Shown piece by piece: positions 1 through 5,445 of a stretch of 6,434 bases of DNA (position 1 is the first letter of the stretch; each line of letters begins with the position of its first letter). The stretch is from Rhodobacter sp. Lineage in GTDB: Bacteria; Pseudomonadota; Alphaproteobacteria; Rhodobacterales; Rhodobacteraceae. The stretch covers positions 1-6,434 of the forward strand of contig PNNE01000449.1 in assembly GCA_013824055.1 (NCBI GenBank). Direction: 5' to 3'. The notes beneath the pieces were generated by a model, which saw only the letters and a program-made list of their open reading frames with translations, did not search any database and had not been told where the DNA came from. Both the position numbers and the translations under genes were made by a program.

Positions 1-567
<567 letters not shown>

Positions 568-609
568 TATGATAGCTCCTTGAATGGGTTGATTGCGGAA
601 CGCGTAGGT

Positions 610-623
610 CGGGGTTCACCCCG
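610..623 (-). repeat. Hairpin between groES and groEL
   Basis: On the transcribed (minus) strand the sequence CGGGG-TGAA-CCCCG forms a 5-bp all-GC stem with a 4-nt loop, starting 7 nt after the groES stop codon. No U-tract follows, so it is unlikely to stop transcription into groEL. In Agrobacterium tumefaciens the groESL mRNA is reported to be cleaved in this intergenic region. A processing or stability role here is inference. Confidence 0.45.
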
Positions 624-630
624 GCTCCCC

Positions 631-918
631 TCAGGCGATGATGCCGAGGATGTCGCTTTCCTTCATGATCAGCAGGTCTTCGCCGTCCAGCTTCACTTCG
701 GTGCCCGACCATTTGCCGAACAGGATGCGGTCGCCAGCCTTGACCGACGGCGCGATCAGCTCGCCCGAATCCTTGCGCGCACCTTCGCCCACGGCGACGA
801 TCTCGCCCTCGGCGGGCTTTTCCTTGGCGGTGTCCGGGATGATCAGCCCGCCCTTGGTCTTGTCTTCGCCTTCGATGCGCCGGACAAGAACGCGGTCATG
901 CAGTGGTTTGAAAGCCAT
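631..918 (-). CDS. groES: Co-chaperonin GroES (10 kDa)
   Basis: A complete 95-residue protein, the normal length for GroES, starting MAFKPLHDRVLVRR and ending KESDILGIIA. GroES forms the heptameric lid of the GroEL folding chamber in the cytoplasm. The mobile loop is at about residues 16-34 and holds the GroEL-binding hydrophobic tripeptide as Leu25-Ile26-Ile27, just before Pro28. The beta-barrel core signature GDRILFGKWSGTEV is intact. The start is supported by a purine-rich Shine-Dalgarno AAGGGAGT (complement of 926-933), 7 nt from the ATG. It is the first gene of the groESL operon, and the CIRCE element lies in its untranslated leader about 37 bp upstream of the start. The sequence resembles Rhodobacter GroES as I recall it. 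Nothing is unusual. Confidence 0.98.
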   Translation of the reverse strand: MAFKPLHDRVLVRRIEGEDKTKGGLIIPDTAKEKPAEGEIVAVGEGARKDSGELIAPSVKAGDRILFGKWSGTEVKLDGEDLLIMKESDILGIIA

Positions 919-955
919 CTGGGGTACTCCCTTGAGTTTCCAGGTTTGATCTTGA

Positions 956-982
956 TTAGCACTCAGCTTGTCCGAGTGCTAA
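956..982. promoter_or_regulatory. CIRCE operator (HrcA binding site)
   Basis: A perfect inverted repeat TTAGCACTC-N9-GAGTGCTAA matches the CIRCE consensus exactly in both 9-bp arms and in spacer length. CIRCE is bound by the heat-shock repressor HrcA, which itself needs GroEL to fold, closing a feedback loop on groESL. Here it begins a few bases after the predicted transcription start of groESL, so bound HrcA would block initiation or clearance. hrcA itself is not in the window. Confidence 0.97.
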
Positions 983-990
983 CGGATCAT

Positions 991-1019
991 CAGGTAGGCG
1001 AAGCCCCTGCCCGAGTCAA
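991..1019 (-). promoter_or_regulatory. groESL promoter
   Basis: On the minus strand, a -35 box TTGACT (complement of 1014-1019) and a -10 box TACCTG (complement of 991-996) are separated by exactly 17 bp. The predicted start falls near base 984, immediately before CIRCE, the layout expected for an HrcA-controlled operon. The extended -10 region (CCTACCTGATG) also partly resembles alphaproteobacterial sigma-32 -10 sites, so dual sigma-70/sigma-32 use is possible. Not experimentally shown. Confidence 0.7.
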
Positions 1020-1093
1020 CACCCCGACCCGGCTTTTCGCTTTGCCTTTTGCGAACCGGATGCCACGATGCGACCGAACGCTCCCAGCCCCGC

Positions 1094-1098
1094 AAAGG
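1094..1098 (+). promoter_or_regulatory. Ribosome binding site deciding the TraB/GumN start
   Basis: AAAGG lies 4 nt before the ATG at 1103. This ATG opens directly into a signal peptide, whereas the longer in-frame reading from a TTG at 1049 would put 18 charged residues before it. The ATG is therefore preferred. Confidence 0.65.
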
Positions 1099-1102
1099 TC
1101 GC

Positions 1103-2116
1103 ATGTCCCGCCTGATTTCCCTCGCCTCCGCTGTCGGCTCTGCCCTCGCCCTTGTCTGGCTTGCCGCGGCCCCTGCAACCGCCGCCTGCGCCGGCCGCAA
1201 CCTTTTCGCGGACATGGACCCCGCCCGCCTCGCCGAGATCAAGGCCGCCGCCGACGCAGTCCCGTTCGCCGCCGGCAATTTCTGGCGCGCCACCCGGGGG
1301 GACGAGGTCATCACCATCGCCGGGACCTACCACTTCGACGACCCCCGCCACGCCCCGAACCTTGCCGCGCTGGCTCCGCACATCACCGCGGCCACGACCG
1401 TCCTGGTCGAAGCCGGTCCCGACGAGGAAAAGGCCCTGATGGCGCATATCGCCAAGGACCCCTCGGTCATGGTCATCACCGAAGGCCTGCCCCTGAACCA
1501 GCGCCTCCCGCCCGAGATCTGGGACCCGTTGAAGGAGGCGCTCTCCGACCGCGGCATCCCGCCCTTCATGACCGCCAAGTTCCAGCCCTGGTATGTCCTG
1601 ACGCTGCTGTCGATCCCGCCCTGCGCGATGATCGCGATGACCGAAAAGCCCAAGGGCCTGGACGGCGCAGTGATCGCCACGGCACAGGCCGCCGGTGTCC
1701 CGGTCCGGGGCCTGGAACCCTTTGACACGCTTTTCACCATCTTCGACAGCATGAGCCAGGACGAACTGTCCGAAATGCTGGTCTCCACCCTGGCCATCGA
1801 GGACATGAGCGAGGATTATTTCACCACTCTGGTCGACAGCTACTTTCGCGGGGAAAGCCGCCTGGCCTGGGAGCTGATGCGTTTCGTCAGCTATGACGTG
1901 CCCGGCTACACCCGCGACCAGATCGACGCCGACTTCGCCCGGATCGAGGAACTCGTCTCCTCCTCCCGCAACCGCGCCTGGATTCCGGTGCTGACCGAGG
2001 CCGCCGCCAAGGGCCCGGTCTTCACCGCCTTCGGCGCGCTGCACCTGTCGGGCAAGGACGGCGTGCTGAACCTCCTGCAGCAGGAAGGTTTCACTCTGGA
2101 AGAGCTGCCGATGTGA
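1103..2116 (+). CDS. TraB/GumN family protein (Tiki-like putative metalloprotease), exported
   Basis: A 337-residue protein with an N-terminal signal peptide: basic start MSRL, a hydrophobic core over about residues 5-23, and an A-T-A cleavage site near residue 27. It should therefore act in the periplasm or on the envelope. The TraB/GumN family is marked by two GxxH motifs and a conserved Glu. Here they are GTYH (74-77, His77), Glu103 in VLVEAGP, and GALHL (311-315, His314) near the C-terminus. The family is related to Tiki proteases, and these residues are thought to bind a metal; the substrate in bacteria is unknown. Length is close to the family norm. Its stop codon overlaps the start of the MBL-fold gene by 4 bp, so the two are translationally coupled. 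It is divergent from groESL. I see no convincing promoter of its own in the 83 bp upstream of the start; a TTGCCT at 1042-1047 with a poor -10 is the best candidate. The family call is secure, the function is not. Confidence 0.88.
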   Translation: MSRLISLASAVGSALALVWLAAAPATAACAGRNLFADMDPARLAEIKAAADAVPFAAGNFWRATRGDEVITIAGTYHFDDPRHAPNLAALAPHITAATTVLVEAGPDEEKALMAHIAKDPSVMVITEGLPLNQRLPPEIWDPLKEALSDRGIPPFMTAKFQPWYVLTLLSIPPCAMIAMTEKPKGLDGAVIATAQAAGVPVRGLEPFDTLFTIFDSMSQDELSEMLVSTLAIEDMSEDYFTTLVDSYFRGESRLAWELMRFVSYDVPGYTRDQIDADFARIEELVSSSRNRAWIPVLTEAAAKGPVFTAFGALHLSGKDGVLNLLQQEGFTLEELPM

Positions 2117-2850
2117 TCCTTCCCGGCAAGATCACCCGCCTGTACATCCTTGACCTCGGCCTTTTCGACGTGCGCGGGGGCGAGCGGATCATCGGCATCC
2201 CGGCCTACCTGATGCAGACGGACCGGGGCCAGCGCATCCTGATGGACACCGGCTTTCCGCCCGACTACCTGGCCGACGCCGACCGGCCGGAACGGGACGG
2301 CCTGCCCCGCTTTGGCCGCCTGATCGACTTCCGTCCCGACCAGACCGCCGAGGGCGCGCTGGCCCTTCTGGGTCTGACACCCCGCGACATCGACCTTGTC
2401 GTCCTGAGCCACAGCCACATCGACCATGTCGGCTCGCTGCCCCTGTTCGCTCACGCGCCGGTCATCATGACCGCCCGCGAACGGGCCGAGCCGGCGCCGC
2501 TTTACTTCGGCAGCGCCCGTCCGATCCCCTGGCCCCAGACGACCTACCACCTGATCGACGCCGACACCCCGGTCTGCGAAGGCCTGACCCTGATCCCCAC
2601 CCCCGGCCACACGCCAGGCCATCTTTCGGCCCTTGTCGCCCTGCCCGATGGCCGCCATGTCATCCTTGCCGCCGACGCGATCAACCGCGCCTCGGAACCC
2701 GACGAAGGCTTTGCGGACGCCGCCGATCCGCTGGCCGCACGGGCCTCGGCCGAGCATCTCCTGTCGCTCGCCCCACCCGATGCGGTGCTGATCTACGGCC
2801 ACGAACCTGCGCAATGGCCCAGACTGCCCAAAGCCCCGCAGTCCTGGTGA
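2113..2850 (+). CDS. MBL-fold metallo-hydrolase, AHL lactonase-like
   Basis: A 245-residue cytoplasmic protein (no signal peptide) starting at a GTG that overlaps the upstream stop (ATGTGA). GGAAGAG at 2098-2104 serves as ribosome binding site. The zinc ligands of the metallo-beta-lactamase fold are all present: HSHIDH (His100, His102, Asp104, His105), His166 in TPGHTPGH, Asp188 in AADAIN, and His230 in YGHEP. Their spacing closely follows AiiA-type N-acyl-homoserine lactonases, as does the early LMDTGFPP segment (43-50). However, the Tyr three residues after the bridging Asp in AiiA (Tyr194) is Asn191 here, so lactonase activity on quorum signals should not be assumed. Other lactone, ester or thioester hydrolysis is possible. 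It is coupled to the TraB/GumN gene, although the two proteins should sit in different compartments. Fold confident; substrate unknown. Confidence 0.87.
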   Translation: MILPGKITRLYILDLGLFDVRGGERIIGIPAYLMQTDRGQRILMDTGFPPDYLADADRPERDGLPRFGRLIDFRPDQTAEGALALLGLTPRDIDLVVLSHSHIDHVGSLPLFAHAPVIMTARERAEPAPLYFGSARPIPWPQTTYHLIDADTPVCEGLTLIPTPGHTPGHLSALVALPDGRHVILAADAINRASEPDEGFADAADPLAARASAEHLLSLAPPDAVLIYGHEPAQWPRLPKAPQSW

Positions 2851-2874
2851 TCCGCCCCGGACCCCGACTGCGGG
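2835..2874 (+). repeat. Inverted repeat spanning the end of the MBL-fold gene
   Basis: A perfect 9-bp inverted repeat, CCCGCAGTC (2835-2843) and GACTGCGGG (2866-2874), encloses the stop codon at 2848-2850. A smaller TCCG-CCC-CGGA hairpin (2851-2861) sits inside the 22-nt loop. A second hairpin, CGCCG-GTCA-CGGCG, follows directly at 2875-2888. No T-run follows, so this is not a standard intrinsic terminator. It may act as a 3' end stabiliser or a U-less terminator (inference). Confidence 0.45.
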
Positions 2875-2936
2875 CGCCGGTCACGGCGTCCCCCTGGGCC
2901 AGGAGCTTGCCCGACGTGCCGGCGATGATCCCCCGC

Positions 2937-2965
2937 GTGACAATCCGCTCGCCCGCACCTATACA
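2937..2965 (+). promoter_or_regulatory. Putative sigma-70 promoter for the pyrophosphatase gene
   Basis: GTGACA (2937-2942) and TATACA (2960-2965) are separated by exactly 17 bp. Each differs from the consensus by one base, notable in such GC-rich DNA. The predicted start near 2972 gives a leader of about 26 nt with AAAGG at 2985-2989 before the ATG at 2998. This and the repeat above account for most of the 147-bp gap; nothing else is recognised in it. Confidence 0.65.
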
Positions 2966-2997
2966 CCGCGCGAATTCCACGCCCAAAGGTTCACCCC

Positions 2998-3915
2998 ATG
3001 ACCACGCTTGTCTTCGGCCACAAATCCCCCGACACCGATTCCACCGGCTCGCCCATCATCTGGGCCTGGTATCTGAACGAAACCGGCACCCCGGCCAAAC
3101 CCGTCCTGCTGGGCGAACCCAACACCGAGGCAGCCTTCGTGCTGAAGCACTGGGGCCTGGACAAGCCCGCGATCATTCAGGACGTCACCGCCGAGGACAA
3201 GGTGGTGATCGTCGACACCAACAATCCCGCCGAACTGCCGCCGGGGGTCAACGAGGCGCAGATCCAGGGCATCATCGACCATCACATGCTGGTCGGCGGC
3301 ATCCGGACGAAGAACCCGATCGACATCACCATCCGCCCGCTGGCCTGCACCGCCACCATCATGCACGACCTGATCGGCAATCACCTTGCGAAGGCCCCGA
3401 AACAGATCAAGGGCGCGATGCTGTCCTGCATCCTTTCGGACACGCTGAAGTTCCGCTCTCCCACCACCACGCCGCATGACCGTGCCGTGGCCGGGAAGCT
3501 GGCCGCCGATCTGGGCGTCGACATCGACGACCTGGCAACAAGGATGTTCGAGGCCAAGTCCGATGTCTCGGCCTTCTCGGATGCCGAGCTTTTGCGGATG
3601 GATTCGAAGGAATACACCGTCGCCGGAAAGGAACTCCGCATCTCGGTGCTGGAAACCACGGCACCCAAGGTCGTGCTTGACCGCAAGGACAGCCTGATGC
3701 GCTCGATGGTCGATGTGGCGAAAGCGGACGGCGCCGATCAGGTCCTGCTTTTCGTCATCGACATCATCCGCGAGGAAGCGACGCTGCTGGTCCCGAACGC
3801 CCTGGTCAAGCAGATGGCCGAAGCCTCGTTCGGGTGCACCGTATCCGGCGACACCGTGGTCCTGCCCGGCATCCTGAGCCGCAAGAAGCAGATCATCCCG
3901 GCGCTGAAGCTCTGA
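2998..3915 (+). CDS. ppaC: Manganese-dependent inorganic pyrophosphatase (family II, DHH superfamily)
   Basis: Hydrolyses pyrophosphate to two phosphates in the cytoplasm, pulling biosynthetic reactions forward. The 305-residue length fits family II (about 309). The N-terminal DHH domain shows GHKSPDTDS (residues 7-15; metal ligands His8, Asp12, Asp14), VDTNNP (Asp73) and DHH (94-96), plus SDT with Asp148. The C-terminal DHHA2 domain carries the substrate-binding SRKKQ motif (294-298) near the end. No regulatory CBS domains are inserted. All residues expected for activity in the Bacillus subtilis enzyme have counterparts at nearly the same positions. The start follows AAAGG by 8 nt and is preceded by a good promoter, so it heads its own transcription unit. 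The HAD gene follows 49 bp later. Family II enzymes were first described in Firmicutes and are less common in proteobacteria than the unrelated family I (Ppa). Confidence 0.96.
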   Translation: MTTLVFGHKSPDTDSTGSPIIWAWYLNETGTPAKPVLLGEPNTEAAFVLKHWGLDKPAIIQDVTAEDKVVIVDTNNPAELPPGVNEAQIQGIIDHHMLVGGIRTKNPIDITIRPLACTATIMHDLIGNHLAKAPKQIKGAMLSCILSDTLKFRSPTTTPHDRAVAGKLAADLGVDIDDLATRMFEAKSDVSAFSDAELLRMDSKEYTVAGKELRISVLETTAPKVVLDRKDSLMRSMVDVAKADGADQVLLFVIDIIREEATLLVPNALVKQMAEASFGCTVSGDTVVLPGILSRKKQIIPALKL

Positions 3916-3921
3916 AACCGG

Positions 3922-3943
3922 GGGCAGGCCGCGTCGCCTGCCC
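3922..3943 (+). repeat. Strong hairpin between ppaC and the HAD gene
   Basis: GGGCAGGC (3922-3929) and GCCTGCCC (3936-3943) form a perfect 8-bp stem with a 6-nt loop, beginning 6 nt after the ppaC stop. The following bases (TGCCGCCCG) are not T-rich, so it is at best a partial terminator. It may lower read-through into, or protect, part of the transcript. The HAD ribosome binding site AAAGG (3953-3957) lies outside the stem. Confidence 0.5.
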
Positions 3944-3964
3944 TGCCGCCCGAAAGGTCTCTGC

Positions 3965-4855
3965 ATGACTGAAATCATCCGCTCGCTCGCCGATCTCACG
4001 GGGCGCTACGACGCGGCCTTCTGCGATCTCTGGGGCTGCCTGCACAACGGCAAGGCCGCCTTCCCTGCTGCCGTCGCCGCGTTGCAGGGCTTTCGCACGA
4101 CGGGCGGAAAGGTTGTCCTGCTGACCAACGCGCCGCGGCCGAAATCCAGCGTCATCAAGCAGTTGGACGGCCTTGGCGTTCCGCGCGACGCCTGGGACAT
4201 CGTCGTGACTTCGGGCGACGCCGCGCAGATGGGGATGCTGTCCGGGGCGGCCGGGCAGAAGGTCCACCACATCGGCGCGCCCAAGGACGAGGTGTTCTTC
4301 ACCGATTTCTCCGAGGATCTGGCCGCCTATGCCGCGACCCGGCCGCCGATCACCCGCGTCCCCCTGAACGAGGCCGAGGGCATCGTCTGCACCGGCCTGT
4401 TCGACGACCTGACCGAGACGCCCGACGACTACCGCGCCGCCCTGCTGATGGGAAAGACCCTGGGCCTGCCCATGCTGTGCGCCAATCCCGACATCGTGGT
4501 CGACATGGGCGACAAGCGTCTCTACTGCGCCGGGGCCCTGGCCCAGGCCTATGAACAGATGGGCGGCACCGCGCTTTACTTCGGCAAACCGCATCCCCCG
4601 ATCTACGACCTCGCCCGCCGCCGTCTTGCCGAGGCGGGGGTCCAGGCCGACCCGCAGATCCTGTGCATCGGCGACGGGATTTCCACGGATATTCAAGGCG
4701 GTATCGGTGAGGAGCTTGACACTCTCTTCATCACCGGGGGGTTGGAAGCCGAGCGTTTCGGCGCGGATGTCGAGAACCCAGATCAGGCCCGGCTGGACGA
4801 CTGGCTGGACGGCAAGGAACTGTCGCCGACCTATGCGATGGGTCGGCTTCGCTGA
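3965..4855 (+). CDS. TIGR01459-type HAD-IIA family hydrolase, substrate unknown
   Basis: A 296-residue cytoplasmic protein with the haloacid dehalogenase motifs in order: motif I DLWGCLHNG (residues 21-29, nucleophile Asp21), motif II LLTNAP (52-57, Thr54), motif III Lys208 in GKPHP, and motif IV GDGISTD (236-242, Asp237 and Asp242). The cap domain, between motifs II and III, contains CANPD (172-176) and fits class IIA, like NagD and p-nitrophenyl phosphatases. The usual second Asp of motif I (DxD) is Trp23 here. I recall this D-x-W-G form as typical of the alphaproteobacterial TIGR01459 group, so it is probably not a local mutation. It may still mean weak or altered phosphatase chemistry. 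The start is set by AAAGG 7 nt upstream. It sits 49 bp downstream of ppaC, probably partly co-transcribed with it. Family call good, reaction unknown. Confidence 0.9.
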   Translation: MTEIIRSLADLTGRYDAAFCDLWGCLHNGKAAFPAAVAALQGFRTTGGKVVLLTNAPRPKSSVIKQLDGLGVPRDAWDIVVTSGDAAQMGMLSGAAGQKVHHIGAPKDEVFFTDFSEDLAAYAATRPPITRVPLNEAEGIVCTGLFDDLTETPDDYRAALLMGKTLGLPMLCANPDIVVDMGDKRLYCAGALAQAYEQMGGTALYFGKPHPPIYDLARRRLAEAGVQADPQILCIGDGISTDIQGGIGEELDTLFITGGLEAERFGADVENPDQARLDDWLDGKELSPTYAMGRLR

Positions 4856-4893
4856 CGGCGCGGCAACTTTCGTTCACAGGCTTCGCTTCGATT

Positions 4894-4920
4894 GAACAAT
4901 TCTTGCGCGACAGATTGTTC
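4894..4920. promoter_or_regulatory. Inverted repeat overlapping the maoC promoter, possible operator
   Basis: GAACAAT (4894-4900) and ATTGTTC (4914-4920) form a perfect 7-bp inverted repeat with a 13-bp spacer, so the half-sites are 20 bp centre to centre, about two helical turns. The right arm coincides with the candidate -35 box. This fits a dimeric regulator site, but I do not recognise the regulator. Confidence 0.4.
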
Positions 4921-4943
4921 TGCGCCGCAGCATGTGCTAGCCT
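4915..4943 (+). promoter_or_regulatory. Putative promoter for maoC-ribF
   Basis: TTGTTC (4915-4920) and TAGCCT (4938-4943) are 17 bp apart, with an extended -10 TG at 4935-4936. The predicted transcription start is near 4950, giving a leader of about 24 nt to the ATG at 4974. The rest of the 118-bp gap after the HAD gene shows no terminator. Confidence 0.5.
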
Positions 4944-4955
4944 TCCGGGATGACC

Positions 4956-4963
4956 GGAAGGGA
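4956..4963 (+). promoter_or_regulatory. Ribosome binding site deciding the maoC start
   Basis: GGAAGGGA lies 10 nt before the ATG at 4974. The earlier in-frame ATG at 4950 has no such site upstream and falls at the predicted transcription start. The ATG at 4986 is too distant from this site. Confidence 0.6.
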
Positions 4964-4973
4964 ATCGGACCCC

Positions 4974-5417
4974 ATGCTCGACAACATGCCGCGCGGCACG
5001 ATCTGTATCGAGGACATCGAAATCGGCATGTCCCGTCACCTGTCCAAGGTCGTGACCGACCGGGATATCCAGCTCTTTGCCGAAGTCTCCACCGACCGGA
5101 ACCCCGTCCATCTGGATGAGCAATACGCCCGGGACACCATCTTTGCTGGCCGCATCGCCCACGGGATGCTGACCGCAGGCCTCATCTCTGCTGTCATCGG
5201 CGAACAGTTGCCCGGCCACGGCACCGTCTACCTGGGCCAGTCGCTCAGGTTCATGGCCCCCGTCCGCCCCGGCGACATGGTCCGGGCCGAGGTCACAGTC
5301 ACCGCGATCGACCACGCAAAGCGCCGAGTGACCCTTGAAACCCTGGCCTCGGTGGGTAAAACCGTTGTGTTGAAGGGTGAGGCGCTGGTTCTGGCGCCCA
5401 GCCGCAAGTTCGACTGA
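4974..5417 (+). CDS. MaoC-like dehydratase, (R)-specific enoyl-CoA hydratase type
   Basis: A 147-residue single hot-dog domain protein, the size of PhaJ-type (R)-hydratases, likely cytoplasmic. The hydratase-2 signature is present as FAEVSTDRNPVHLDEQYA (residues 35-52), containing the catalytic pair Asp41 and His46 in the D-x-N-P-x-H pattern. It is followed by AGRIAHGML (58-66) and the RFMAPVRPGD segment (92-101) common to MaoC proteins. The expected reaction is reversible hydration of trans-2-enoyl-CoA to (R)-3-hydroxyacyl-CoA, but MaoC proteins act on varied acyl-CoAs and the physiological substrate cannot be read from sequence. A start at 4950 would add 8 residues; 4974 is preferred for its ribosome binding site. 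ribF follows 28 bp after the stop, probably in the same operon. No polyhydroxyalkanoate genes are nearby to support a PhaJ role. Confidence 0.88.
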   Translation: MLDNMPRGTICIEDIEIGMSRHLSKVVTDRDIQLFAEVSTDRNPVHLDEQYARDTIFAGRIAHGMLTAGLISAVIGEQLPGHGTVYLGQSLRFMAPVRPGDMVRAEVTVTAIDHAKRRVTLETLASVGKTVVLKGEALVLAPSRKFD

Positions 5418-5445
5418 CGGGGCAGACGCCCCCTGCAAGGGCGCG

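Noticed and set aside
1049..1102. TTG start at 1049 for the TraB/GumN gene
   Set aside because: It would place 18 mostly polar residues before the signal peptide and has no ribosome binding site. The ATG at 1103 has AAAGG and begins directly with the signal peptide.
1178..1189. Lipoprotein signal in the TraB/GumN protein (Cys29)
   Set aside because: The residues before Cys29 are Thr-Ala-Ala, lacking the Leu/Val/Ile-type residue of a lipobox. Ordinary signal peptidase I cleavage after Ala27 fits better.
580..1725. Long plus-strand open frame of 381 codons crossing groES, CIRCE and the TraB gene
   Set aside because: It runs antisense to groES and out of frame through the TraB/GumN gene, and its product is a low-complexity Arg/Pro/Gly string. 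This is a shadow caused by high GC content.
1016..2044. Long minus-strand open frame opposite the TraB/GumN gene (342 codons)
   Set aside because: Composition is Gly/Asp/Gln-rich with no recognisable domain, and it is fully explained as the complement of a gene with clear family motifs.
2681..2986. Minus-strand open frame of 101 codons covering the gap before ppaC
   Set aside because: Its first part (MGVEFARCIGAGERIV...) looks more protein-like than most shadows, but it overlaps the end of the MBL gene, contains the ppaC promoter region and matches no family I know. A decayed gene remnant cannot be excluded.
4894..4920. LexA (SOS) box
   Set aside because: Alphaproteobacterial LexA sites are direct repeats GAAC-N7-GAAC or GTTC-N7-GTTC. 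This is an inverted repeat with a 13-bp spacer, and the genes are not SOS genes.
5418..5445. FMN riboswitch upstream of ribF
   Set aside because: The gap is only 28 bp, far too short for the element, and no conserved stems are visible further upstream.
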